Source: DATJSJ01 sp035504175
Lineage (GTDB): Bacteria; Pseudomonadota; Alphaproteobacteria; Acetobacterales; Acetobacteraceae
Assembly: GCA_035504175.1 (NCBI GenBank)
Contig: DATJSJ010000206.1
Coordinates: 1-16,339, forward strand
Direction: 5' to 3'
DNA length: 16,339 nt
The notes beneath the pieces were generated by a model that saw only the letters and a list, made by a program, of their open reading frames with translations, was not told the origin of the DNA and made no database searches. Shown here piece by piece: positions 6,400 through 14,455 of this stretch. The translations under genes were made by a program, and so were the position numbers. Within the stretch, counting starts at the first letter, position 1; every line of letters starts with the position of its first letter.

Positions 6400-8135
6400 C
6401 CGCAGCCGCGTCGGTGCTGGAGGCGGCGACGACTGCCTCCGCCGTGCCGCCCGCCTGGCGGATCGACGATGCCGCGACGCTGCGCCGGGCGGTCGCCGAG
6501 GCGCCGCCGGGGACGGTGCTGGAACTGGACGCGCCCTGCGTCCTGCTCGCGGAACCGCTGCTGATCCGCAGCGCGCTACACCTGCGCGCGCGACCCGGCC
6601 GCGAGGCGATCATCGTGCTGACGACGCCGGAGGCCGCGCTGCAGGTCGCGGGCGATGCCGAGGGCGGCACGCTCTGCGATCTCATCCTCGCCGGCGACGG
6701 TCAGCGCACGCAGCCGCTGCTGCAACTGCGCGGCGCCGATACGCTGCTCGTCCACAACGTCACCCTGCGTGACAGCGAGGGTGCCGGCTTCGCCGCCGAG
6801 AACTGCCGCGCGCTCTGCCTCAGCGGCGTGGTGCTGGCGGAAATCGGGCTGCTGGGCGGCAGCATCAGCAACTGCCCGGACCTGGAGGCGGAGATCGCGC
6901 TGCTCGGCATCGGCCGGCGTGGCCGGGCCGCCGGGATCGTACTGGCCGGAAGCGGCGGCGGCATCCTGCGCGTGCATGCGCGTGACGTTTCGGGCAATGC
7001 GGTGACGCTGCGTCCCTGTGGCGGCGCGGACGCCGGGCCACCCGACCAGCTCCTGGTCGATGCCGCGCGTTGCTTCCGCGCGGTGGCCGTCCTCGGTGAT
7101 GCCGAGTGCCCGGTGCAGGGCGCCACGCTCACCGTCACGGCGACGGATATCGACGACTGCGCCGTGCTGCTGAGCAACTGCCGCGACGTGCAGCTCGATC
7201 TGCATGCGATGGGCTGCATGCCGGCGCTGCTCGATGGCCGCGCCGGCGCGCGCGACTGCCGCATTCGCCTCGCGACCGACCGGCCCGGCGCGCTGGAGCA
7301 GCGCGGTGCCAGCCGCGGCAACGTCGTGACCGAAGTGCCGCCCGATCCGCGCACGGCACCGGCGGTGCCGCCGCCGCGCGGTCTCCCGTCCGCCGCCCGC
7401 CCCGTCCACGAGGTGGCGGATCGCTGCCGGATCTGCGGTTGGGAGGGCCGTTTTCGCCAGACCGACCGGCGGGTGCGGGAGACGTTTGCCTGCCGGCGCT
7501 GCCGCGGCACGCTGCGCTACCGCGCCCAGGCCTGGGCGCTGCTGCACGCCGTCGCCGACGACCGGTTTGCGTCGCTGGAAGCACTCGCGGGCGCCGGCTG
7601 GCTCGCCGGACGCTCCGTCTTCGAGCCCGGACAGTCGGGTCCGCTGCGACCCTATCTGGCGAAGGCGGGGCACTACGTCGCCTCGGTCTACCGCCCGGGC
7701 CGGCGCAGCGGCGACACCGATGACGGCGTGCTCTGCCAGGACCTGACCCGCACCAGCTTCGGCGATGCCGGTTTCGACCTCGTCGTCACCTCCGATGTGA
7801 TGGAGCATGTGCGACGGCCGGACGATGCCTGGGCCGAGATCCGGCGCATCCTGCGCCCGGGCGGCTGGCACGTGTTTTCCATTCCGCTGACCGCGCCGAT
7901 GCCGCCCGCCTCCGTCGTGCGCGTGGATACGACCGGCGACGACGACCGGCCGATCCTGCCGCCCGTCTACCATGGCGATGGCGCTGACGGGCGCTCGCTC
8001 GTGTACACCGATTTCGGCGCCGACCTCCTGGACCGGCTGGCCGCGCTTGACCTGCCGACGCAGGCCCTCGCCTATCCGAGCGACGATCCGCTCTGCGCCA
8101 GCGTGCTCAGCTTCGTCTCGCAGCGCGTCGGATGA
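6396..8135 (+). CDS. Fusion: beta-helix domain, zinc ribbon and SAM methyltransferase
   Basis: The predicted protein has 579 residues in three parts. Residues about 20-315 show short hydrophobic repeats rich in N, D and G (LLVHNVTLRDSEGAGF, CAVLLSNCRDVQLDL), as expected of a right-handed parallel beta-helix. After a proline-rich linker (about 315-340) comes a zinc ribbon with C344, C347, C366 and C369. The C-terminal part, about 400-579, is a methyltransferase: a degenerate motif I (SVFEPGQSGPLRPYL) and a strong FDLVVTSDVMEHVRRPDDAW...LRPGGWHVFSIPL block at 460-497. The ATG overlaps the previous stop and has GGGAGG at 6386-6391. The N-terminal part is paralogous to the protein encoded at 9993-10904. 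The beta-helix could bind or process a glycan, or scaffold the pathway. No catalytic lyase or hydrolase motif is evident. The weak motif I leaves methyltransferase activity likely but unproven. Confidence 0.82.
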   Translation: MTAAASVLEAATTASAVPPAWRIDDAATLRRAVAEAPPGTVLELDAPCVLLAEPLLIRSALHLRARPGREAIIVLTTPEAALQVAGDAEGGTLCDLILAGDGQRTQPLLQLRGADTLLVHNVTLRDSEGAGFAAENCRALCLSGVVLAEIGLLGGSISNCPDLEAEIALLGIGRRGRAAGIVLAGSGGGILRVHARDVSGNAVTLRPCGGADAGPPDQLLVDAARCFRAVAVLGDAECPVQGATLTVTATDIDDCAVLLSNCRDVQLDLHAMGCMPALLDGRAGARDCRIRLATDRPGALEQRGASRGNVVTEVPPDPRTAPAVPPPRGLPSAARPVHEVADRCRICGWEGRFRQTDRRVRETFACRRCRGTLRYRAQAWALLHAVADDRFASLEALAGAGWLAGRSVFEPGQSGPLRPYLAKAGHYVASVYRPGRRSGDTDDGVLCQDLTRTSFGDAGFDLVVTSDVMEHVRRPDDAWAEIRRILRPGGWHVFSIPLTAPMPPASVVRVDTTGDDDRPILPPVYHGDGADGRSLVYTDFGADLLDRLAALDLPTQALAYPSDDPLCASVLSFVSQRVG

Positions 8136-9871
8136 ACGCAACCGCTGATTCGGCGTGCCGAGAGGCGCCGCTGTTACCCGCGCTGCTGCATCGCCGTGCG
8201 ACGGAGCACGGTGCGCGGGTGGCGCTGCGCTTCCTGCGTCGCGGCGAACACCTGGCTGACCAGGCGAGCTACGCCGACCTCGATGCGGCGGCGCGGATCG
8301 CGGCGGCAAACCTGCTGTCCGCCGGGCTCGCCCGCCGGCCGGTGCTGCTGGCTCTGCCGCAGGGGCTGGATTTCGTGCGCTGCTTCCTCGGCTGCCTCTA
8401 TGCCGGGGCGATCGCGGTGCCGACGCCGGCGCTGGCCGACCCGCGCGGCGCCGAGCGCATCGCCGCCATCGCCGCGCAGGCGCAGCCAGCGGCCCTCATC
8501 GCCACACCCGACCACATCGCGGCCGGCGAGACGCTGGTGACGCTGCGCGCCGCCGCACCGGCGATCCGCGCGCTCGCGCCGGCGGACGTGCTCGCGGGCC
8601 CGGCGCTGGCCTCACCCGCCGGCGCCGGGGCGGATGCGATCGCCTTCCTGCAATACACCTCGGGCTCGACCAGCCGCCCCAAGGGCATCGTCATCACCCA
8701 CGGCAACATCGCCGCCAATCTGGCGATGATCCGCGCCGCCTTCGCGCAGGACGAAGGCAACAGCACGGTGAGCTGGCTGCCGCTGCACCACGACATGGGG
8801 TTGATCGGCTGCGTGCTCGAGCCGCTCAGCCTCGGCGCCGAGGCGGTGCTGATGTCGCCGCTCGCCTTCCTGCAGAAGCCGCTGCGCTGGCTGCGCGCGC
8901 TTGCCGCCTACGGTGCCACCACCGCCGGGGCGCCGAATTTCGGCTACGAGCTCTGTGCGCGCGCGGTCGACGAGGCGGCGGCGCGCACGCTCGATCTGTC
9001 GCGCTGGCGGCTTGCGTTCTGCGGCTCCGAGCCGGTGCGCGCCACCACCCTCGCCCGTTTCGCCGCCCGGTTCGCACCGAGCGGCTTTGCCGCCGAGGCG
9101 TTCTATCCCTGTTACGGTCTAGCCGAGGCAACGCTGTTCGTCACCGGCGGCGCGCCGGGCAGCGGCGTGCGCGAGCGGGCGCTGCCCCGCCCGGCGGGCG
9201 GCGAGATCCGGGCGGTATCGTGCGGCGCGCCGCGCGGCGGCGCCGCGATCGCATTGCTGCGGCAGGATGTGCCGGAGCATGTGGCACCGGGCGCGATCGG
9301 CGAGATCGCCGTCGCCGGGCCGCAGCTCAGTCCCGGCTTCTGGGATGCGGCGCGCGGCATCGTGCCCGATGCAGCGCGGGAGGTGCGGCTCGACGGGCAG
9401 CGCTTCCTGCGCACCGGCGATCTCGGCGCGCTGCAGGATGGCGGGCTGCACGTGGTCGGGCGGCTGAAGGACATGATCATCGTGCGCGGCGCCAATATCT
9501 TTGCCGAGGATGTCGAGCAGACCGTGCTCGCGCATCCCGCCGCCGCGGCGCTGGGCGCAGTCGCGGCGCTGGCGCTGGCCGACATCGCCTCCGACAGCAC
9601 GGCGTCGGAGGGGCTGATCCTGGCCTGCGAGGCGGCGCGCGGCGTCGCGCCGGCGCGCCCGGCCGAGATGCTGGCCGCGCTGGCGACGGTGGTCGCGCAG
9701 GCGCATGGCGTCCTGCCGACGGAGATCGTGCTGCTGCCGGCGGGTGGTATCGAGCGCACGCTGAGCGGCAAGCTGCAGCGCGCCCGCACCCGTGAGCGCC
9801 TGGCACAGGGCGCGCTGCCGATACTGGCGCGCTTCGCCGCGCCACGCCCGGCGCCGCGGCCCGCGGCATGA
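8132..9871 (+). CDS. Fatty-acyl-AMP ligase (FAAL-type adenylate-forming enzyme)
   Basis: The predicted protein has 579 residues, the usual length of a FAAL. It should activate a carboxylic acid, probably a fatty acid, with ATP to acyl-AMP and load a carrier protein. The P-loop-like core is YTSGSTSRPKG at 175-185. WLPLHHDMGLIG at 215-226 is typical of FAALs, as is FYPCYGLAEATLFVTGG at 324-340. FLRTGDLGAL and VVGRLKDMIIVRGANIFAEDVE at 425-461 form the hinge region, and the catalytic lysine motif is ERTLSGK with K547. Overall the sequence reads as FAAL rather than acyl-CoA synthetase, but acyl-CoA formation is not excluded by sight alone. The ATG overlaps the previous stop at 8132-8135. The likely partner is the acyl carrier protein at 14445-14723 in the same operon. 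Chain length cannot be read from sequence. Confidence 0.92.
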   Translation: MNATADSACREAPLLPALLHRRATEHGARVALRFLRRGEHLADQASYADLDAAARIAAANLLSAGLARRPVLLALPQGLDFVRCFLGCLYAGAIAVPTPALADPRGAERIAAIAAQAQPAALIATPDHIAAGETLVTLRAAAPAIRALAPADVLAGPALASPAGAGADAIAFLQYTSGSTSRPKGIVITHGNIAANLAMIRAAFAQDEGNSTVSWLPLHHDMGLIGCVLEPLSLGAEAVLMSPLAFLQKPLRWLRALAAYGATTAGAPNFGYELCARAVDEAAARTLDLSRWRLAFCGSEPVRATTLARFAARFAPSGFAAEAFYPCYGLAEATLFVTGGAPGSGVRERALPRPAGGEIRAVSCGAPRGGAAIALLRQDVPEHVAPGAIGEIAVAGPQLSPGFWDAARGIVPDAAREVRLDGQRFLRTGDLGALQDGGLHVVGRLKDMIIVRGANIFAEDVEQTVLAHPAAAALGAVAALALADIASDSTASEGLILACEAARGVAPARPAEMLAALATVVAQAHGVLPTEIVLLPAGGIERTLSGKLQRARTRERLAQGALPILARFAAPRPAPRPAA

Positions 9872-9996
9872 TGGGGTCGCTCCCCAGCATCCACGGTATT
9901 GCACGGGGCACCGGCGGGGCGGTCGCGCCCGAGATCGCGAACGTGCTGCCGCCCGCTCAGTATGCCGCCGGTCGCGCCGCGGGAAGGCCGCCGTGA
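9868..9996 (+). CDS. Small ORF (42 aa) filling the gap between FAAL and the beta-helix gene
   Basis: This ORF begins at the ATG that overlaps the FAAL stop (ATGA at 9868-9871) and ends at a TGA overlapping the GTG start of the next gene (GTGA at 9993-9996). It encodes 42 residues starting MMGSLPSIHGIARG and ending AAGRPP. I recognise no domain, transmembrane helix or signal peptide. It is rich in A, G and P. Both junctions follow the same 4-bp overlap pattern as the surrounding operon, the main argument that it is translated. If it is not a gene, these 121 bases would be the longest gap between 5728 and 14723. An open frame of this length is not rare at this GC content, and no ribosome binding site precedes it, so confidence is moderate. 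Confidence 0.45.
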   Translation: MMGSLPSIHGIARGTGGAVAPEIANVLPPAQYAAGRAAGRPP

Positions 9997-10904
9997 GCGC
10001 CACGCGCGTACTGCCGCACGATGCCGATCTCGCCGCGGCGCTGCGGGATGCGCCGTCCGGCGCGCCGGTGACGTTCGGCCCGGGCACGTACCGGCTCAGC
10101 GGGACGGTGCGGCGGGCCGCCCCGCTCACGCTCGCCGGACAGGGCGCGAGCGCGACCGAACTGGTGCTGGAGGGCGAGGCGTCGCTGCTGCTGGAAAGCA
10201 CCGGCGGCGAGATCCGCGGCATCATGCTGCGCGCGGCGTCGGCGCAGCGGCAGGCACCGGCCCTGCAGGCGGAGCACTGCCGCGACCTGGTGCTGCGCGA
10301 CCTCGTGCTGCGCGACATGCGCGAGGGCGTGGCGCTGCGTGACTGCACGGATGTGCGGCTTGACGGAATCTCGTTCCGGCGCATCGGGCTGGCCGCTTCG
10401 CGGCTGCACGGCTGCATGCAGATCATGTTGCGCGCGGATGTCGAGGCGACCGGGCTCGTGCATCGACATGCCGCGATCCTGCTCGAAGATTGCACGAGGT
10501 TTTCCATCCGGGCGAGCCTGCGCCGCGTCTCCGGCAGCGGCATCGAGCTGCGCAGCGCCGCCATCGGCTGCCATTCCGGCGAGATCGCGTTGCACGCCAG
10601 CGCCTGCTTCCGCGCCCTGACCGTGCTCGGCACGGCCTCGGTGCCCTGCGCCGATCTGGATGTCACGGCTGCGGGTGAAGAGTTCGGCGACGTCGCCGTG
10701 CTGCTCTCCAACGTCTCCCGGGCGACGGTGGATGCGACCGCCCTCGCCTGGCACGGGGAGCCGCTGCTGCGCCTTGCCGGCGGCGGCGGCGCGCGCGATT
10801 GCACGCTGCATCTCGGCCGCGTGCCGCCCGAGGCGGTGGTGCAGGCGGGCGGCAGCACCGGCAACCGCATCGTGTCAGAACCGCCGCAGGAAGCCGCCGC
10901 CTGA
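9993..10904 (+). CDS. Stand-alone beta-helix protein, paralogue of the 6396-8135 N-terminal domain
   Basis: The predicted protein has 303 residues. It starts with an opening resembling beta-helix caps (GPGTYRLSGTV at 29-39) and continues with short repeats such as CRDLVLRDLVLRDMREGVALRDCTDVRLDGI, a right-handed parallel beta-helix pattern. It shares ordered blocks with the N-terminal domain of the 6396-8135 product: CFRAxxVLG, AVLLSN, GARDC and GN(R)(I)V(S/T)E. This indicates duplication within the operon. No signal peptide is visible, so it appears cytoplasmic, unlike secreted pectate-lyase-type proteins. GTG 9993 was chosen because GGGAAGG lies at 9981-9987 and the start overlaps the preceding small ORF's stop. 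The frame is open upstream, but that extension is arginine-rich shadow sequence. The function is unknown; it could be a glycan-binding or glycan-modifying scaffold. Confidence 0.8.
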   Translation: MSATRVLPHDADLAAALRDAPSGAPVTFGPGTYRLSGTVRRAAPLTLAGQGASATELVLEGEASLLLESTGGEIRGIMLRAASAQRQAPALQAEHCRDLVLRDLVLRDMREGVALRDCTDVRLDGISFRRIGLAASRLHGCMQIMLRADVEATGLVHRHAAILLEDCTRFSIRASLRRVSGSGIELRSAAIGCHSGEIALHASACFRALTVLGTASVPCADLDVTAAGEEFGDVAVLLSNVSRATVDATALAWHGEPLLRLAGGGGARDCTLHLGRVPPEAVVQAGGSTGNRIVSEPPQEAAA

Positions 10905-10905
10905 C

Positions 10906-11577
10906 ATGACACTTGCGATCGCGACCGAGACCGTGCCGTTTCCGGCCCCGCCGCACACCGAGCTCGGACGGCCGTCACTGCGCCAGCTCGGCTACCGGCT
11001 CAGGGTGTTCGACCTGATTCTGCAACGCCTGCTCGGCGCGGGAGAGGGGCGGCGCTTCGTCGATCTCGGCGGCGGGCCGCTGCTGTTCGCGCGCCGCGCC
11101 CAGGAGGCAGGATTCGCGGTCACGGCCGTGGACGCGCGGCCGCCCTGGACGGGCGCGCGGCCGGAAGGCATCGCGCAGGTCCGGGCGGACATCCGCGGCT
11201 TCGATCTCGACGGCTTCGACGTCGTCGGCATCATCGGGCTGCTGTACCATCTGCGCCTGACCGAGCAGATCGACCTGCTGCGCCGCTGCGCCGGTCGCCC
11301 CGCGGTGATCGACACCGAAATCTGGTGCGCCGGTCTCGTCCGCGAACTCGGCGTGGAATCGCCGCAGGTGCGGCCGGCGGAGCAGCTCGGCTGCAGCGGC
11401 GCGGTGTTCGACGAGACCGGCAACGTGTGGTCGTCGGTCGGCAACGAGACGTCGTTCTGGCTCGACGAGCCGAGCCTGCTGCGCCTGGTCGAGGGATTCG
11501 GCTGGCGCCGCGTGACGCTGCTCGACCCGCCCTATTTCTCCCGCTTCGGGCGGCGGCGCTGGTACGTGCTGCAATGA
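10906..11577 (+). CDS. SAM-dependent methyltransferase (small, class I)
   Basis: The predicted protein has 223 residues. Motif I is RFVDLGGGPLLFARRAQEAGF at 50-70, followed by VTAVDARPPW at 72-81 with an acidic residue at the end of strand 2. FDVVGIIGLLYHLRLTEQIDLLRR at 104-127 matches the central strand and helix of the fold. The remainder has aromatic-rich segments (NVWSSVGNETSFWL at 173-186) that could form the acceptor pocket. The start is one base after the beta-helix stop, with AGGAAG at 10888-10893. The open frame begins earlier but that part overlaps the beta-helix gene. It shares little with the first methyltransferase beyond the fold, so the two probably methylate different positions. 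The acceptor is unknown. The gene is coupled to the next by ATGA at 11574-11577. Confidence 0.82.
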   Translation: MTLAIATETVPFPAPPHTELGRPSLRQLGYRLRVFDLILQRLLGAGEGRRFVDLGGGPLLFARRAQEAGFAVTAVDARPPWTGARPEGIAQVRADIRGFDLDGFDVVGIIGLLYHLRLTEQIDLLRRCAGRPAVIDTEIWCAGLVRELGVESPQVRPAEQLGCSGAVFDETGNVWSSVGNETSFWLDEPSLLRLVEGFGWRRVTLLDPPYFSRFGRRRWYVLQ

Positions 11578-12833
11578 CCGCAGCGATGCACCCGGAAGAC
11601 GCCGCGCCGACGGCCCTCATCTGCGGCACGTTCGATGTCGGGAATTACGGCGACCTGCTGTTCCCGATCGTCGCCGCGCACCGGCTGGGACGGCTCGGCT
11701 GGCGCGTGCTGCCGGTCTCGCCCACCATGCAGCCGAGTGGTTTCGCCGACGCGCTGCCGGCACTCCCGTTGGCCGAGATCGTGGACCGCACGCGCTTCGA
11801 CGCGGTGCTGATCGGCGGCGGCGACATCATCCATGGCTGGCGCGCCGATTTCCTGCGCGAGTATCGCATCGGCGACCTGCCGGGCTGGGCCTATACCGCG
11901 CTCTGGTTCGGCGCCACCGCCGCCGCGGCGCTCGCCGACGTGCCGGTCGCGTGGAATGCGCCCGGCGTGCCCTCGCCTTTTCCGGAACAGCCGCGCCGCC
12001 TGGCGCTGCAGCCCGCCCTCGCCGCCGCCGACTACGTCGCGGTGCGCGATCCGGCCAGCGCACAGTTCCTCGGCAGCACGACCGAAGCGGAGATCGCGGT
12101 GGTGCCGGACACGGTGGCGGAACTGGCGCAGGTCTGGCCACGTGCCGTGCTCGCCCCGATGTTTCGCGCGCTCGCCGCCCGCAAGGGAATCGGCGCCGAG
12201 GAGGCGCTGCTCGCGGTGCATCTGCGACCCGGCGGCACCGGGCCGGCGGCACCCGAGGCGATCGCCGCGCGGCTTGCCGATTTCGCCGGCGCGCGCGGCC
12301 TGGTACCGCTGCTCGTCTCGATCGGGCCGAGCCTCGGTGATGCCGCGACCTTGCGCCGCCTCGCCGCGGCACTGCCGCTGCGCCACGTCTGCCTCGACGA
12401 TCCCGCCAGCCTGCAGGACGTGGCGGCGGCGATCGCGGCCTCGCGGCTCTACATCGGCAATTCGATGCACGGCTATATCACCGCTGCGTCGTACGGCGTG
12501 CCCGGCGTGATCGTGGCGCGCCCGGCGTTCCGCAAGTTCGCCGGCATCACCCGCGCTGTCGGCCGCGATGCCGACGCCGTCCCGGACTGGGAGACGGCGC
12601 TCGACCGCGCGGCCGGGATCCTGGGCGAGCGGGTGGAAATCGGCGCGCCGGTGTTCGCGGCGATCGAGACGCATTGGCAGCGCCTCGCCTCGGCCATCGC
12701 CGACCGGGACGCGGGCCGCGCCCGCCGCGCCCGGTTCCTGCGTGCGCTGGTGGCCGGCGGCGTGGCGACCGCCGGGTTCGGCTGGCTGACCCAGCCCTTC
12801 GTCACCCGCGCCGGCTCGGGACGCGTGCCGTGA
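11574..12833 (+). CDS. Polysaccharide pyruvyl transferase family protein
   Basis: The predicted protein has 419 residues. The family (CsaB/WcaK-type) transfers pyruvate from phosphoenolpyruvate to sugar hydroxyls as a ketal, adding negative charge to glycans. Supporting motifs are ICGTFDVGNYGDLLFP at 16-31, VLIGGGDIIHGW at 78-89, YVAVRDPAS at 154-162 and the strong signature SRLYIGNSMHGYITAASYGVPGVIV at 290-314. After about residue 345 there is an extra C-terminal stretch ending in an arginine-rich segment and a hydrophobic run (FLRALVAGGVATAGFGWLT at 388-406), which might be a membrane-contacting helix. The start overlaps the methyltransferase stop and the end overlaps the next start (GTGA at 12830-12833). 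Its presence is the best evidence that a sugar-containing product is made. Some family members act on other substrates, so pyruvylation itself is inferred. Confidence 0.87.
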   Translation: MTAAMHPEDAAPTALICGTFDVGNYGDLLFPIVAAHRLGRLGWRVLPVSPTMQPSGFADALPALPLAEIVDRTRFDAVLIGGGDIIHGWRADFLREYRIGDLPGWAYTALWFGATAAAALADVPVAWNAPGVPSPFPEQPRRLALQPALAAADYVAVRDPASAQFLGSTTEAEIAVVPDTVAELAQVWPRAVLAPMFRALAARKGIGAEEALLAVHLRPGGTGPAAPEAIAARLADFAGARGLVPLLVSIGPSLGDAATLRRLAAALPLRHVCLDDPASLQDVAAAIAASRLYIGNSMHGYITAASYGVPGVIVARPAFRKFAGITRAVGRDADAVPDWETALDRAAGILGERVEIGAPVFAAIETHWQRLASAIADRDAGRARRARFLRALVAGGVATAGFGWLTQPFVTRAGSGRVP

Positions 12834-14455
12834 GCGAAGCAGCCCTCGCGGCGGTGCGCGCGCGGCTCGCCGCCGGCGACCTCGACGGCGCAGCGGACAT
12901 GCTGCGCGACGTGACGGCGGCCGAGCCCGGCAATCTGACCGTCAGGCTGCTGCAGGGCGAGCTGTTGGAGCGGCGCGGCCGGCATGCCGAAGCGGCGGCG
13001 CATTACGGGGATCTGCGTGCCGCCTGGCCGGACAATCCCTGGCTCGCGGCGCGGCTTGCGACGGCACTGGCGGCAATCGGCGAGGCGCAGGCGGCGCTGA
13101 CGCTGTACCGCGACGTGATCGCCTCCGCGGCACTGCCGGAGGCGATGCGGACGCAGATCGTGCGGCGGCTGGCGGCGGCGAACCGGCGCGATGCGGAGAT
13201 CGCGGCGCTGCTGGAAAGCCGTCTCGACGCCACGCCCGACGATCCTGCGCTGCTGCGCGAGGTGGCGAGCAGCGCCGCGACGGCCGGCCGCGACGCGGCG
13301 GCACTCGGGCATTTCGCACGTTCGCACGCGCTCGAAAGCCTTCCCGCCTGGGCCTGCGCACTGCGCCTCGAGGCGATGGCCCGCCATCGCCGCCAGACCG
13401 GTGCGTACCCGCTGGCGGATGCGGCGCTGATCGCGGCGCTGGAGGATGCGCTGGAGCGCTTCCCGTCGCATCCGCTGTTCGTGCGCGAGCTGAACCGGCT
13501 GCCGCTGGCTCGGCCGGACTGGCAGCGCCTCTACGCGCTGCACCGGCGTCGGGCACCGACGGCGCCGCCCGACGGATTCCTCGGCTTCGAAATGGCCAAG
13601 GCCCGTCTCCAGGCCGGCGACCGGGAAGCGGCGCGGGCGCTGCTCGACGGGCTCGGCGCGGGCTCGACCTGGGATGCGCGCGCCCGGCCGCTGCGCGAGG
13701 TGTTCGCCACCGTGCCGGAAGCGCTCTGGCAGCGGTCCCGTCTCTGCGACGACGAGGCGGCCGAGGTGCAGGTCGTGGCGACACCGGGGGCGCGCCGCAC
13801 GCTGATGATATTTGCGACGCTCGCCGGCGATTTCATGATGTTGCCGCTCGCCGGTCTCGACGCGCTGCTGGCCGAAATGCCGGCCCATGTCGTCTACCTG
13901 CGCGACACGGTGTGGAACTCCGGGCTCGGCGGCTTCCGCTCGCTCGGCCCCGGCATCGGCGATGCGATTGCGGCGCTGCGCGCATGGCTCGCGCGCCTCG
14001 ACGCGCCGGACCTGGTAACCGTCGGCGGCTCGGTGAGTGGCCTGTCGGCCCTGCGCTACGGCGCCCGGCTCGGCGCCGCGCGGGCGGTCGCGTTCGGCGC
14101 GCTCACCACCACCGATCCAGAATTCTCGGCCACGCCGCCGCGCTTGCAGCGCACCGGCCGGCGCGCGCTGGAAACCGCGCCCGGGGAACAGGAGCGCTTT
14201 CGCGAGGTCGCGGCGGAACTCGCCGCATCGCCGGCGATGCGGGTCGACCTGTTCATCGGCGCCGATTGCCCGCTCGACCACGCGCAGGCGGCACGGCTGG
14301 CCGGGCTGCCGGGCATCGCCACCCATGCCGAGCCCGGCGTCGATCACCACTACGTCGCGCTCACCATGATTGCGCGCGGTCGCTTCCTGCCGGCGATCGC
14401 CGGCGCCTTCCCCGCCCCTGCCGCCGCTGCCGAGGAGATTGCCGATGTCGCATGA
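12830..14455 (+). CDS. TPR-like N-terminus plus alpha/beta-hydrolase-like C-terminus
   Basis: The predicted protein has 541 residues. Residues about 1-300 are alanine-rich paired helices resembling tetratricopeptide repeats (for example AGDLDGAADMLRDVTAAEPGN at 15-35 and RGRHAEAAAHYGDLRAAWPDNP at 49-70), probably a protein-binding solenoid. The C-terminal part from about 322 looks like an alpha/beta-hydrolase: a strand-rich start (TLMIFATLAGDF), then VTVGGSVSGLSALRYGARLGA at 396-416 with candidate nucleophile S401, candidate acids D479 or D483 (GADCPLD) and candidate histidines H506/H507 (VDHHYVAL). The elbow is GGSVSG, with a serine where GxSxG has its second glycine. By context, directly before the acyl carrier protein, it could be a thioesterase or acyltransferase releasing the ACP-bound acyl group. 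That role is inference. The GTG start overlaps the pyruvyl transferase stop. Confidence 0.7.
   Translation: MSEAALAAVRARLAAGDLDGAADMLRDVTAAEPGNLTVRLLQGELLERRGRHAEAAAHYGDLRAAWPDNPWLAARLATALAAIGEAQAALTLYRDVIASAALPEAMRTQIVRRLAAANRRDAEIAALLESRLDATPDDPALLREVASSAATAGRDAAALGHFARSHALESLPAWACALRLEAMARHRRQTGAYPLADAALIAALEDALERFPSHPLFVRELNRLPLARPDWQRLYALHRRRAPTAPPDGFLGFEMAKARLQAGDREAARALLDGLGAGSTWDARARPLREVFATVPEALWQRSRLCDDEAAEVQVVATPGARRTLMIFATLAGDFMMLPLAGLDALLAEMPAHVVYLRDTVWNSGLGGFRSLGPGIGDAIAALRAWLARLDAPDLVTVGGSVSGLSALRYGARLGAARAVAFGALTTTDPEFSATPPRLQRTGRRALETAPGEQERFREVAAELAASPAMRVDLFIGADCPLDHAQAARLAGLPGIATHAEPGVDHHYVALTMIARGRFLPAIAGAFPAPAAAAEEIADVA

Noticed and set aside
6576..8309. 577-codon minus-strand ORF
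   Set aside because: It lies antisense to the beta-helix/methyltransferase fusion and the FAAL start, which have recognisable motifs. The antisense translation has none.
9792..9992. Upstream extension of the stand-alone beta-helix frame
   Set aside because: It is Arg/His-rich translation overlapping the FAAL 3' end. GTG 9993 has a good ribosome binding site and fits the overlap pattern.
9119..10978. 619-codon minus-strand ORF
   Set aside because: It is antisense to the FAAL end and the beta-helix gene, with low-complexity Ser/Arg/Ala-rich translation and no domain.
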